64,000 bases of DNA, from assembly GCF_001412085.1 (NCBI RefSeq), contig NZ_LKEV01000008.1, positions 27,865-91,864 of the forward strand, given 5' to 3'. Numbering within the stretch: position 1 is the first letter of the stretch; every line of letters starts with the position of its first letter. Shown one piece after another: positions 17,820 through 26,703 of the stretch. This DNA is from Corynebacterium lowii (GTDB lineage: Bacteria; Actinomycetota; Actinomycetes; Mycobacteriales; Mycobacteriaceae). The position numbers were made by a program, and so were the translations under genes. The notes below the pieces were generated by a model. The model saw only the letters and a list, made by a program, of their open reading frames with translations, was not told the DNA's origin and made no database searches.

Positions 17820-19349
17820 TTATCGTTGCTGCGGCAGCGCCGCCCGGTCGAGTTTTCCATTGGCGCTCACGGGCAGCGCCTCCATCACCACGATGTGACC
17901 GGGCACGGCGTAGGCGGGCAGAGCATCTGCCACCTGCGCGCGCACCCCTTCGGCGTCCGACGCCGCTGTTGCCAGGTCGATCCCCGTGACGTAGCCCCAC
18001 AGTTCCTCCCCCACCAGACGCGCGGCGGCGTTGCTCACCCCCGGCACCGCGCGCAGAGCGGCCTCCACCTCGCCCAGCTCCACGCGATTGCCGCGCACCT
18101 TCACCTGATCGCCCAGGCGCCCCCGGAACTCGTACATTCCCAAGCCGGTATCAAAGCGCACCAGGTCGCCGGTGCGATAGCGGCGCTCCCCCGCCTCGGT
18201 CGTGTCGAAGGCCGCGGCGGTGAGCTCGGGGCGTCGGAAGTAACCCCCGCCCACCTGCACGCCGAAGATCAGCAGTTCCCCGGCCTCGCCTGGGCGTACC
18301 TCCTGCGTCGTACCGGGTTCCACCACCTGCACGCCCACGCCCGGCTCGGCGTGACCCAGCAGCGCCTGCCCGGCGCGCAGGGGCACCTCCGGGGTGTACT
18401 CCACCCACATCACGTCCATCGCCGCCTCGGAGGGGCCGTAGAGCCCGTGAATCCTGGCGGAGGTGGCCTCGCGCACGGCCTCCACGAGATCCGCCGGAAC
18501 CGCCTCCCCGCCGAGCAGGAGGTGGCGCAGGGAATCCAGCGCGCCGGGGCGCACCCCGGCCTCCAACAGGGCGCGCAACATGCTCGGCACGATAGAGAGC
18601 ACGCTCACCCGATGGCTCTCGATCATGCTCACCAGGGCGCGGGAATCACCCGGCCACCAATCGGCGGGCGGGAGCACCACCGTGCCGCCCGCGCTGAGCG
18701 GACTGAGCACCTCGGCCACGCCGACGTCGAAGGCCACCGGGGCCTTGTTCATCACCACGTGTTCCCCACCACCGAAGGTCTCCCGCATCCATTCCAGGTG
18801 CCAGGCCACGCCCTCGTGCAGGTTGATCGCGCCCTTGGGGGTGCCCGTAGTGCCCGAGGTATAGATCATGTACACGGGGTCCTCGCCGTGGATGGGGCGC
18901 GAGGGGGTGACCTCACCCCCCTGGCTTTCTGCGCGCAGGTCTTCCCGGATACCTGGGTCCGCGAGATTCAGGCTCAGGTAGTTCTCCGGCAGGTCTGCCC
19001 CCTCGTGGAGCACCACGGCGGGCTCGCTCTCGCGCAGCAGGCCCGCGATGCGCGCGGCGGGATAAGAGCTATCGACGGGCACGTACACCCCGCCCGCGCG
19101 AATCACCGCCACCGCCGCGATCACCTGCCAGGGCGAGCGCCCAGCCACCACCGCCACGCGGTCTCCCACCTGCACCCCGGCGGCGAGGAGACGACGCGCC
19201 AGCGCCCCGCTGAGTTCGCGCAATTGCGGGTACGAGATGGTTTCTCCCCCCTCCACGCGGATTGCTTTGTGCTCAGGTTTTGCCTGTTCGAGGGTGCGTT
19301 CCAGCAACTCGGCCACCGTGGCGGCGGAGTTGGTGGTGTGTAATTCCAT
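17820..19349 (-). CDS. Free-standing NRPS adenylation domain (no carrier domain)
   Basis: A 509-residue amino-acid-activating enzyme of the NRPS adenylation type. It has the core motifs YTSGTTGTPKGA near residue 166, GLYGPSEAAMD, YRTGDLVR, GRLGDQVKVRGNRVELGE and the terminal ANGKLDRAAL. The sequence stops right after the last A-domain motif, so there is no attached carrier. The start is ATG 19349 with AAAGGCTC upstream; the longer frame to 19439 runs into the divergent promoter. It is the first gene of the minus-strand operon and most simply loads the A-less second module of the NRPS in trans. Specificity residues, read by eye as D-V-A-S-L-G-L-M-D-K, do not clearly match a known substrate. 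Confidence 0.93.
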   Translation of the reverse strand: MELHTTNSAATVAELLERTLEQAKPEHKAIRVEGGETISYPQLRELSGALARRLLAAGVQVGDRVAVVAGRSPWQVIAAVAVIRAGGVYVPVDSSYPAARIAGLLRESEPAVVLHEGADLPENYLSLNLADPGIREDLRAESQGGEVTPSRPIHGEDPVYMIYTSGTTGTPKGAINLHEGVAWHLEWMRETFGGGEHVVMNKAPVAFDVGVAEVLSPLSAGGTVVLPPADWWPGDSRALVSMIESHRVSVLSIVPSMLRALLEAGVRPGALDSLRHLLLGGEAVPADLVEAVREATSARIHGLYGPSEAAMDVMWVEYTPEVPLRAGQALLGHAEPGVGVQVVEPGTTQEVRPGEAGELLIFGVQVGGGYFRRPELTAAAFDTTEAGERRYRTGDLVRFDTGLGMYEFRGRLGDQVKVRGNRVELGEVEAALRAVPGVSNAAARLVGEELWGYVTGIDLATAASDAEGVRAQVADALPAYAVPGHIVVMEALPVSANGKLDRAALPQQR

Positions 19350-19390
19350 GAAGAGCCTTTTACAGAGATACGTTGGCCGGATAGGTTTAC

Positions 19391-19409
19391 TAAGGATAGA
19401 TTTACCAAA
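19391..19409. promoter_or_regulatory. DtxR-like iron box in the divergent biosynthetic promoter
   Basis: TAAGGATAGATTTACCAAA matches the DtxR consensus at about 14 of 19 positions by eye. It lies in the 78-base gap between the divergent A-domain and acyltransferase genes, so one site could control both. Confidence 0.55.
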
Positions 19410-19427
19410 ATAGCAAGGAGCACCGCC

Positions 19428-20039
19428 GTGACCGCTCACACAGACCCCTCAGCCGTGCTGCACCGCCTGCGTACCGACGTCGCCCCCGCCACCGTGCTGC
19501 CCCACCCGCCGCGCCTGCCCGAACTACCCGGACGCTACCAGGTTCGCGTCGCCACCCCCGAGGACGCCGCGCTCATCTCCGAGTGGATGAATCGCCCCCA
19601 CCTGGCGAGTACCTGGGAGCAGCCCTGGAAGGAGGAACGCTGGCGCGCCGACATCGCCGCGCGCCTGAGCGGCACCTACTCCACCCCCGTGATCCTCTCC
19701 GTGGCGGACCACCAACCACCCAAGGTGGGCTACCTAGAGGTGTACTACCCCGCCCGCGACGACATCAGCTATTGCTTCCCCTCCGCCCCCACGGACCTCG
19801 GCCTGCACATCGCCATCGGCCTGGAAGAACTCACCGGGCGCGGCTTCTTCCAACCCTTCTTTGAGGAATTACCCGGCGCGCTGCTGCGGGCCAATCCCGG
19901 CTCGGAGCGCATTATCGCGGAGCCCGATCACCGCAATACCCGCATCCACTCCATGCTGCGCAAGACCGGATGGAGCGACCTTGGGGAATATCAGCACCGG
20001 CCCACGCGGCGGGTACGCATTTTCGAGTATCGGGGGTGA
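19428..20039 (+). CDS. Siderophore N-acyltransferase, IucB/MbtK-like (GNAT fold)
   Basis: A 203-residue acyltransferase of the IucB/MbtK/RhbD group, which acylates the N6-hydroxy (or N6-amino) group of lysine to form a hydroxamate. Visible marks are ISEWMNRPHLASTWEQPW near residue 50, VGYLEVYYPARDDISYCF, and EPDHRNTRIHSMLRKTGW near the C-terminus, the region that carries the family's conserved catalytic/CoA contacts. The start is GTG 19428 with AAGGAG at 19415-19420. It is divergent from the NRPS operon and shares its iron-box region. With the MbtG-like enzyme it defines the product as a hydroxamate; the acyl group is unknown. Confidence 0.88.
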   Translation: MTAHTDPSAVLHRLRTDVAPATVLPHPPRLPELPGRYQVRVATPEDAALISEWMNRPHLASTWEQPWKEERWRADIAARLSGTYSTPVILSVADHQPPKVGYLEVYYPARDDISYCFPSAPTDLGLHIAIGLEELTGRGFFQPFFEELPGALLRANPGSERIIAEPDHRNTRIHSMLRKTGWSDLGEYQHRPTRRVRIFEYRG

Positions 20040-20117
20040 GTGCTGGGATTGCTGGGGCTGAGCGCCGGGGGATAGCTCCAGCACCCGAAACCAGCGCACG
20101 GAATCGGCACGCAAAAA

Positions 20118-20149
20118 GGGAGGGCACCCGCCGCTGCGAGCGCCCTCCC
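20118..20149 (-). terminator. Rho-independent terminator after the siderophore-binding protein gene
   Basis: Arms GGGAGGGC (20118-20125) and GCCCTCCC (20142-20149) are followed on the minus strand by TTTTTGC. It lies 18 bases past the binding-protein stop codon and is the clearest intrinsic terminator in the window. Confidence 0.85.
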
Positions 20150-20166
20150 CTGATACCTCTTATAAC

Positions 20167-21207
20167 TTAGGAGGAGTAGTTCTCCGAGAGGTACTTCACC
20201 AGGTCCTGAGCCGCGATGGCATCAATGCGGAAGAACTCCCCATCGAGGCCGTACACGCGATCCTCGGCCACCGCCGTGACCTCGGCCAGCTGCGGGTTGG
20301 TGCGCACCTGCTCATCGGCCGGGGTACCCGGATCAATGTTGAGCACGAACACGCTGTTGCCGTCCAGGGCCAGCGGCACGTTCTCCGCGCTCACGGCCTT
20401 CACGTCGCCACGGCTGGAACCCTGGGCGGAATCGCCCACCAGATCATCGCCAGGCACGGCGATCTCGATGCCCAGATCCTTGAAGATCTGCCCCTGCGCG
20501 GACTCCTCGGTAAAGAAGTTCACCGCACCCTCCTGGGACAGGGCGATCAGGTTCACCGGCCCATCGACCTTGATCTTATCCTTGGCCTCCTTCACGGAGT
20601 CCTCATAATCCGCGATCACCTCATCGGCCTTATCCTCCAGGCCCGCGGCCTCGGCCACCTCGCGGGTGGTCTCCTCCCAGGACTGATCCGAGTAGTCGAT
20701 CACCTGAACCGGCACAACGTCCTTGAGCTGATCGTAGATCTCCGCGCCGGTATCGGCACCCACGTTGGACATGACCACCAGGTCAGGGTCCTGGGCCAGG
20801 ATCGCCTCGGCGTTGACAGAGCCGATGGTGAAGATGGACTCCACGTCCTTCTCCTTCGCCAGGTCGTCCCAGGCCAGGCCAAAGCCGGTCTCGTCCGCGA
20901 ACATCGGCGCGTTGGGGTTGCCGCCGCCGGAGGCCACCACGGGGGCGTCGAGAGCCAGCAGCGCACCGGTGAGGCTCACGGAGGCGGAAACGATGCGCTC
21001 CGGGCGCTCCTCAATGGTGATCTCGGTGGCGTTCTTGTCCTTATCCTGCGTATCCACGGTGCGCGGGAAAGAGGAATCGGAAGAGCTGGAGGCGTTGGCG
21101 GAGGAATCCTGGGATTCCTCGTCGGAGTTGGAGCAGGCCACCAGGCTCAGGGCCACGGCTGCGGTGGCGAGGGTCGCCGTCACGCGGCGGGAAAGAGAGA
21201 AAGTCAT
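20167..21207 (-). CDS. Siderophore-binding lipoprotein of the second importer (FepB/FecB-like)
   Basis: Extracytoplasmic receptor that captures ferric siderophore and passes it to the permeases. The N-terminus is a lipoprotein signal (MTFSLSRRV, hydrophobic core, lipobox LVAC near residue 23), then an acidic Ser-rich linker. The periplasmic-binding fold shows EERPERIVSASVSLTGALLAL and DLVVMSNVGADTGAEIYDQL. I chose ATG 21207, with AGGAGAA upstream, over the longer frame to 21246. It is separated from the ATPase gene by 198 bases that hold its own iron box, so it can be expressed apart from the upstream genes. Confidence 0.93.
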   Translation of the reverse strand: MTFSLSRRVTATLATAAVALSLVACSNSDEESQDSSANASSSSDSSFPRTVDTQDKDKNATEITIEERPERIVSASVSLTGALLALDAPVVASGGGNPNAPMFADETGFGLAWDDLAKEKDVESIFTIGSVNAEAILAQDPDLVVMSNVGADTGAEIYDQLKDVVPVQVIDYSDQSWEETTREVAEAAGLEDKADEVIADYEDSVKEAKDKIKVDGPVNLIALSQEGAVNFFTEESAQGQIFKDLGIEIAVPGDDLVGDSAQGSSRGDVKAVSAENVPLALDGNSVFVLNIDPGTPADEQVRTNPQLAEVTAVAEDRVYGLDGEFFRIDAIAAQDLVKYLSENYSS

Positions 21208-21281
21208 TAGGTTCTCCTCAAAACAGTATAAGGATGAAGGCAGCAAAAAATTAAGCTTCTGCCAACAATTGCCTTCCCACG

Positions 21282-21300
21282 TAAGGTTACACTATCCATA
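21282..21300 (-). promoter_or_regulatory. DtxR-like iron box before the siderophore-binding protein
   Basis: TAAGGTTACACTATCCATA matches the DtxR consensus at about 15 of 19 positions by eye, with a nearly perfect left half. It sits 75 bases upstream of the lipoprotein start inside the 198-base gap. Confidence 0.7.
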
Positions 21301-21405
21301 CCCAAAAGTAGGTATCTTTGCTCACACTTTCGTTTCCCCGCCGCCGAGGCCATTGCATTTCTTTTACTTAGCGACGCCCCGACGGTCCCCCTTGGCAGTA
21401 CCGAC

Positions 21406-22185
21406 TCAGCGCGGCACCACCAACGGCCCGCCGCTCACCGGATCCTCCACCACCACTGCATCCAGATCAAAGACCTCGGCCAGATTCTCCTCGCTCAACA
21501 CCTCCGCAGGGGTGCCCACCCCCGCCAGCCTGCCGCCGCGGGCGAGCAGCACCAGGCGATCGGCGTAGCGGGCCGCGAGGTTGAGATCGTGGAGCACCAT
21601 CACCACCGTGCGGCCGGACTCCTCGCGCAGCCCGCGCACCAGGCGCAGCACCTCCACGGAGGTGGAGAGATCGAGGTAGGTGGTGGGTTCGTCGAGAAGC
21701 ATCGTGGGGGTATCCTGCGCGATCGTCATGGCGATCCACACCCGCTGGCGCTGCCCGCCGGAGAGGTCCGCGATGCGTCGATCGGCTAGCTCGGTAAGCC
21801 CCGTGGTTTCCAGGGCCTGGGTGACCACGGCATCATCCTCCCGTGACCACTGCGCCATCCAGGACTGATAGGGGTGGCGGCCCCGCGAGACCAGCTGGCC
21901 CACCGTGAGCCCCGGCGGGGCCACCGGGGTCTGCGGCAGCAGGGAGAGTTCGCGGGCGCGCTCCTTGCGCGGCCACTGCCCCACCTCGCGGCCCTGGAAG
22001 GTCAGGGAGCCGCCGTGACTGAGCAGCCCGCACATCGTTTTGAGCAGGGTGGACTTGCCGCAGCCATTGGGGCCGATGAGGCAGGTGACCTCGCCCTCGG
22101 CAATATCCACGTCCAGCCCCTCGATCACCGGGCGATCCGGGTAGCCGGTGTTCAAGCCGCGCGCGGAAAAAAGCGGGGTGCTCAT
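21406..22185 (-). CDS. Iron-siderophore ABC transporter ATP-binding protein, second importer
   Basis: ATPase subunit of the second importer, 259 residues. Walker A is GPNGCGKSTLL, the signature is LSGGQRQR, Walker B is TMLLDEPTTYLD and the switch histidine is in VLHDLNLAARYADR. It is closely similar in plan to the ATPase at 4849-5643, for example in RGRHPYQSWMAQW against RGRAPYQGLLQQW, so the two importers may be related by duplication. Its start overlaps the upstream permease stop by one base (TGATG). Confidence 0.92.
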   Translation of the reverse strand: MSTPLFSARGLNTGYPDRPVIEGLDVDIAEGEVTCLIGPNGCGKSTLLKTMCGLLSHGGSLTFQGREVGQWPRKERARELSLLPQTPVAPPGLTVGQLVSRGRHPYQSWMAQWSREDDAVVTQALETTGLTELADRRIADLSGGQRQRVWIAMTIAQDTPTMLLDEPTTYLDLSTSVEVLRLVRGLREESGRTVVMVLHDLNLAARYADRLVLLARGGRLAGVGTPAEVLSEENLAEVFDLDAVVVEDPVSGGPLVVPR

Positions 22186-23249
22186 CAGATGGTTTCCTCT
22201 CGACGAGTGCGGAAGATCATGTACAGCAAGAACGGCGCACCGATGAAGGCCGTGACCACGCCCACCGGCAGCTCCCAGGGCAACACCACGCGGGCCAAGA
22301 GATCGGCACCCAGCAGCAGCGTGCCGCCGAGCAGCGCCGAGAAAATCAACGGCGGGGTGGGAGTGCGCGCCAGGCGGCGCGCCAGGTGGGGGCTGACGAA
22401 GGCGATAAAACCAATGGGACCTGCCGCCGCCACGGCCACCGCCGCCAACACCACGGCGCAGAACAACTGCACCAGTTGCGCCAGTTGCACCCGGTGGCCC
22501 AACACATGCGCGGTGGCCTCACCGAGCACCAGGGCGGAAAGTTGGAAGGCCAGCCAGCCACCCAGGGCCACCGCCACGAGCAGCACCGCCAGGGGCGCCC
22601 AGGCGTGGTTCCAATCCCTGCCATTGAGCGAGCCGGTGAGCCACATGCGGGCCGCCGCCGCCCTGTCCAATTCCGCATAAGCCAAAAGCCAGGTGGTACA
22701 GGAGCTCAAGAAGATCGAGGCACCCACGCCGATGAGCACCACCTGCAACATGGAACTGCGCGCAGGCCCGGCCAGCAGCCAAATCAGCAGCGCGGTGAGG
22801 AAGGCTCCCACCATCGCGGCCCCCGGCAACCCCACGGTGCCCAGCACCGAGGTGGCCCCGGCCTCAATCACGCCGCCCGAGCCCGCACCGGCAAAGACGA
22901 TCACCGCCACCGCCGCCAGGGAGGCGCCGTTGGTGATGCCCAAAATATCCGGGCTGGCCAGCGGGTTGCGCGCCACCGATTGCGTGAGCGCCCCCGAATA
23001 AGCCAGGGCCGCGCCCACCAGGCAGGCCACCACGGCCCGGCCCAGGCGCATATCAAAAACCACGGCCCGCTGAATCTTGGTGCCGCCCCCGGTAAAGACC
23101 TCCATCACCTCCCCCAAGGTCAGTTGATACGAACCCTGGGTGACCGACCAGCACACGCCCGCCGCCATGAGCAGCGCCGTGATCGCCATGCACGCCAGCA
23201 GGCGAGCGTTGATTTTCCAGGACACCGGCCCTATCCGCAGTGCCTTCAC
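22185..23249 (-). CDS. Iron-siderophore ABC transporter permease (FecCD family), second importer
   Basis: About 354 residues with multiple transmembrane segments and the FecCD marks GALTQSVARNPLASPDILGITNGA and AAAGPIGFIAFVSPHLARRL. The start is the GTG at 23249, which overlaps the upstream permease stop in a GTGA; the longer frame to 23285 lies within the upstream gene. It forms the channel with the permease encoded immediately upstream. Confidence 0.9.
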   Translation of the reverse strand: MKALRIGPVSWKINARLLACMAITALLMAAGVCWSVTQGSYQLTLGEVMEVFTGGGTKIQRAVVFDMRLGRAVVACLVGAALAYSGALTQSVARNPLASPDILGITNGASLAAVAVIVFAGAGSGGVIEAGATSVLGTVGLPGAAMVGAFLTALLIWLLAGPARSSMLQVVLIGVGASIFLSSCTTWLLAYAELDRAAAARMWLTGSLNGRDWNHAWAPLAVLLVAVALGGWLAFQLSALVLGEATAHVLGHRVQLAQLVQLFCAVVLAAVAVAAAGPIGFIAFVSPHLARRLARTPTPPLIFSALLGGTLLLGADLLARVVLPWELPVGVVTAFIGAPFLLYMIFRTRREETI

Positions 23250-24268
23250 AGCCCCACCCCCATGTGTCCGCGGCGCACCAGCCATACGAAGATCGGCACG
23301 CCGAGCAGCGCCAGCACCGTGCCCATCGGCAACTCCGCCGGGGATACCAGGGCGCGGCCAAGAATATCCGCCACCAGGGCCAAAACCCCGCCCACCAGGG
23401 CGGCCAAGGGAATGAGCAGACGGTAATCCGGGCCGGTAAAACCTCGCACGATGTGCGGGGCGGCCAGGCCCACGAAGCCCACCGGTCCGGCGGCCGCCAC
23501 AGCCGCCGCCGTGAGCGCGGCAATCACGAGCACCCCGAAGGTCTGCGCGCGGCGCACCGACACCCCCAGGCCGTGCGCGCTCTCCTCGCCCAGGCTCAGC
23601 AGGTTTACCACCGGCCCCAGGGCCACGGCGGCGATCAGGGCCACCACCGCCACCGGGGCCACCACCGTGACCACCGAGAAATCGCGCCCCGCCACCGAAC
23701 CGGTGGCCCAGCTACGCAGGGCGTCCAGCACGCGATCATTGGTGATAACCAGGGCATTGACCACCGCCATGAGCAGCGCGGAAAGGGCTGTACCGGCCAG
23801 AATAAAGGCCAGGGGGCTGCCCGCCGTGGGGCCGGAGGAGGCCAGGAAGAAAAGCACAATGGTCACCGCCACCGCCCCCAGCATGGAGGGCCACACATAA
23901 CTGGTGGTATCGGTGAGCACGCCCAGGCTCACCCCCACCGCCACGGCTGCCGCCGCCCCGGCTCCCACGCCGAGGATTCCGGGATCGGCCAGCGGATTGC
24001 GGGTAAAGCCCTGCAAGAGGGCACCCGCCGCGCCCAGGCACAGCCCGGCGATCAGGGCTAAAAAGGTACGCGGAATACGCTGAATACCCAGGACCAATTC
24101 CACATCGCTGCCCTCCGGCTGAGTACCCAGTGCGTAGCGCAGCCCCCCGGGAATACCCTCCCAGACCTCGGCGGCGCTAAAGGAACGCGCCCCCACCAAG
24201 AAACTCACCAGAACCAGGGCCGCGATGAGGAGCACCGCGCCACAGGCGGACATCACAGATCGCCGCAC
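23246..24268 (-). CDS. Iron-siderophore ABC transporter permease (FecCD family), second importer partner
   Basis: A 340-residue permease with the signatures GALLQGFTRNPLADPGILGVGAGA and AAAGPVGFVGLAAPHIVRGF. The GTG at 24268 is preceded by AAGGTGAGAGC, a good ribosome site; an ATG at 24253 is possible. It is the first gene of the permease-permease-ATPase operon, with a candidate iron box 24 bases upstream of the start. Confidence 0.9.
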   Translation of the reverse strand: MRRSVMSACGAVLLIAALVLVSFLVGARSFSAAEVWEGIPGGLRYALGTQPEGSDVELVLGIQRIPRTFLALIAGLCLGAAGALLQGFTRNPLADPGILGVGAGAAAAVAVGVSLGVLTDTTSYVWPSMLGAVAVTIVLFFLASSGPTAGSPLAFILAGTALSALLMAVVNALVITNDRVLDALRSWATGSVAGRDFSVVTVVAPVAVVALIAAVALGPVVNLLSLGEESAHGLGVSVRRAQTFGVLVIAALTAAAVAAAGPVGFVGLAAPHIVRGFTGPDYRLLIPLAALVGGVLALVADILGRALVSPAELPMGTVLALLGVPIFVWLVRRGHMGVGL

Positions 24269-24291
24269 GCTCTCACCTTTCTCACGAAAAC

Positions 24292-24310
24292 TGAGGGCAG
24301 TATAACCTGA
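24292..24310 (-). promoter_or_regulatory. Possible DtxR-like iron box before the second importer permeases
   Basis: TGAGGGCAGTATAACCTGA matches the DtxR consensus at about 13 of 19 positions by eye; the right half (TAACCTGA) is good and the centre is poor. Its position fits but the match is weaker than the other boxes. Confidence 0.4.
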
Positions 24311-24360
24311 GTTGCCCGGCCTACCTTAACTGGCGACGCCCCCGCTGCGGCGATAGCACA

Positions 24361-24387
24361 GGGCACCACCCGCTGCGGGTGGTGCCC
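24361..24387 (-). terminator. Hairpin after purL
   Basis: A perfect 12-base inverted repeat, GGGCACCACCCG and CGGGTGGTGCCC, with a 3-base loop. It lies 18 bases past the purL stop on the minus strand but has no T run, so the terminator call rests on the stem and position. It would separate purL from the importer operon. Confidence 0.65.
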
Positions 24388-24405
24388 TTGTATGCAGAGG
24401 CTTGT

Positions 24406-26685
24406 TTACTCCACCACGGAGTTCGCGCCCACCGCGTGCCCGAAGAGCTCGGGCAGGGTGGACTCCCAGGCCTCACGCAGTTCGTCCAGAGAGACCTCCA
24501 AGGCCTCGTTCACCCGCAGGGTGCGGCCCTCGGCGGTGCCGCCAATGCGGATGCAGGGTACCCCGGCCTCGGCGGCGCGGCGCTCTAGGGCGTCCGCACG
24601 GTCCCCCGTGGTGGCCACCACGGCGCGGGAGGCGGACTCGGAGAAGAGCGCCGCGTGTAGGTCCTCGTGTACCGAGCTCAAATCCAGGTCCAGGCCGCGC
24701 CCGGAACGCAGGGCCATCTCCACCAGGGCCTGAGCCAGGCCACCCTCGGAGACGTCGTGCGCGGCGGTGAGCAGGGTGTTGCCCACGAAGAAGTCCGCCA
24801 GGCGCTCCTCGTTGGCGAGGTCCACGCGCGGGGGCATGCCCTTGAGTTCCCCGGTGGTCACCTGCTGGTAAATGGAACCGCCGAACTCCGCCTCGGTGGT
24901 ACCCAGCACGTAAAGCACCTCGTCCTCCGGCACGCTGCCGAGGTCGTGGCCGATGGCGTTGTGGACGTCCTCGATCACGCCCAGCACGCCCACCACGGGG
25001 GTGGGCAGAATCGGGGTCTCGCCGGTCTGGTTGTAGAAGGAGACGTTGCCGCCGGACACCGGGATCCCCAGTTCCTTGGCGCCATCGGCCAGACCGTGCA
25101 CAGCCTCGCGGAACTGCCACATCACATCGGGGTTCTCGGGGGAGCCGAAGTTGAGGCAGTTGGTCACCGCCACCGGGCGGGCACCCGTAACGGCCACGTT
25201 GCGGTAGGCCTCGGCCAGGGCCAGGCGCGCGCCGGTGTTCGGGTCCAGGTAGGTGTAGCGCCCGGAGGCGTCGGCGGAGACAGCTACGCCGCGGCCGGTC
25301 TCCTCGTCGATGCGCAGCACACCGGCGTCGGAGTTCTGGGCCTTGACGGTATTGCCCAGCACGTAGCGGTCGTACTGCTCGGTGATGTAGGCGCGGGAGC
25401 ACAGGGCCGGGGAGGCAACCATCTGGCGCAGGGTGGCGGCCAGGTCGCTGGGAGCCGGTACGGCGGCCTCGGCCTGCACCTCATTCTGCCACTCGGGGCG
25501 GGCGTAGGGGCGCTCGTACACGGGGGCCTCATCGGCAATGGTGGCCGCCGGGGCGTCCACCACTACCTCGCCGCCGTGGGTAATCACCAGGTGATCGCCC
25601 TCGGTGACTTCACCGATCTCGGCGCAGGTGACGTCCCAGTGCGCGCAGATTTCCTTGAAGCGCTCCACGTTCTCCGGGGCCACCACGGCGCACATGCGCT
25701 CCTGGGACTCGGAGGCCAGAATCTCCGCCGCGCTCATGTTCGCGGCGCGCAGCGGAACGTTATCCAGGTTCACCGTCATGCCGCCGTCGCCGGAGGCCGC
25801 CAGCTCGGAGGTGGCACAGGCCAGGCCCGCACCGCCGAGGTCCTGGATACCCACCACCACGCCAGCGTGGTAGAGGTCCAGGCAGCACTCGATGAGTACC
25901 TTCTCCGCAAAGGGGTCGCCCACCTGCACGGCAGGGAGTTTGCGCTCCGCGCCGTCCTCGAAGGTGTCGGAGGCCAGCACGGATACGCCGCCGATGCCAT
26001 CTAGGCCGGTGCGCGAGCCAAAGAGCATGACCTTATTGCCCTTGCCGGAGGCGAAGGCCAGTTTCAGGTCCTCCACCTTGAGGGTGCCCACGCACAGGGC
26101 GTTAACCAGGGGGTTGCCCGCGTAGGTGGGGTCAAAGACGGTCTCGCCGCCGATATTCGGCAGGCCCAGGGAGTTGCCGTAGTGGGAGATGCCCTCCACC
26201 ACGCCGGGCAGCACGCGCTGGGTATCGGGGGCGTCGGCAGGGCCAAAGCGCAGTTGGTCCATCACCGCGATGGGGCGTGCGCCCATCGCCATGATGTCGC
26301 GCACAATGCCGCCCACACCGGTGGCCGCACCCTGGTGGGGCTCCACGTAGGAGGGGTGGTTGTGGGATTCCACGCGGAAGGTCACGGCGTTGCCGTCTCC
26401 CACGTCCACCACGCCGGCGTTTTCGCCAATACCGGCGAGGATCTTGGAGTTCATCTCCTCGGTGGTGGTCTCCCCAAAGTAGCGCAGGTGCACCTTGGAG
26501 GACTTGTACGAGCAGTGCTCGGACCACATCACGGAGTACATGGTCAGCTCGGCGTCGGTGGGGCGGCGGCCCAGGATTTCCTTGATGCGGGCGTATTCAT
26601 CGTCCTTGAGGCCCAGTTCCGCGTAGGGCTGCGCGGTATCCGGCTGCGCTACGGCCTGTGCCACGGTGTCGTTGAGAACAGACAT
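24406..26685 (-). CDS. purL: Phosphoribosylformylglycinamidine synthase, large subunit
   Basis: Converts FGAR to FGAM with ATP and ammonia in purine synthesis. At 759 residues it is the short PurL that needs separate PurQ and PurS, both encoded just upstream. Visible family stretches include [18 protein letters not shown] near residue 52, [22 protein letters not shown], and [15 protein letters not shown] in the second half. It follows purQ by 18 bases. The neighbouring iron genes downstream are separated by a hairpin. Confidence 0.98.
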   Translation of the reverse strand: MSVLNDTVAQAVAQPDTAQPYAELGLKDDEYARIKEILGRRPTDAELTMYSVMWSEHCSYKSSKVHLRYFGETTTEEMNSKILAGIGENAGVVDVGDGNAVTFRVESHNHPSYVEPHQGAATGVGGIVRDIMAMGARPIAVMDQLRFGPADAPDTQRVLPGVVEGISHYGNSLGLPNIGGETVFDPTYAGNPLVNALCVGTLKVEDLKLAFASGKGNKVMLFGSRTGLDGIGGVSVLASDTFEDGAERKLPAVQVGDPFAEKVLIECCLDLYHAGVVVGIQDLGGAGLACATSELAASGDGGMTVNLDNVPLRAANMSAAEILASESQERMCAVVAPENVERFKEICAHWDVTCAEIGEVTEGDHLVITHGGEVVVDAPAATIADEAPVYERPYARPEWQNEVQAEAAVPAPSDLAATLRQMVASPALCSRAYITEQYDRYVLGNTVKAQNSDAGVLRIDEETGRGVAVSADASGRYTYLDPNTGARLALAEAYRNVAVTGARPVAVTNCLNFGSPENPDVMWQFREAVHGLADGAKELGIPVSGGNVSFYNQTGETPILPTPVVGVLGVIEDVHNAIGHDLGSVPEDEVLYVLGTTEAEFGGSIYQQVTTGELKGMPPRVDLANEERLADFFVGNTLLTAAHDVSEGGLAQALVEMALRSGRGLDLDLSSVHEDLHAALFSESASRAVVATTGDRADALERRAAEAGVPCIRIGGTAEGRTLRVNEALEVSLDELREAWESTLPELFGHAVGANSVVE

Positions 26686-26703
26686 AGATTCTCCGATTCT
26701 CCT

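Noticed and set aside
17826..19343. 505-codon plus-strand frame opposite the free A domain
   Set aside because: Low-complexity His/Gly/Arg-rich antisense shadow; the minus strand has all the adenylation core motifs.
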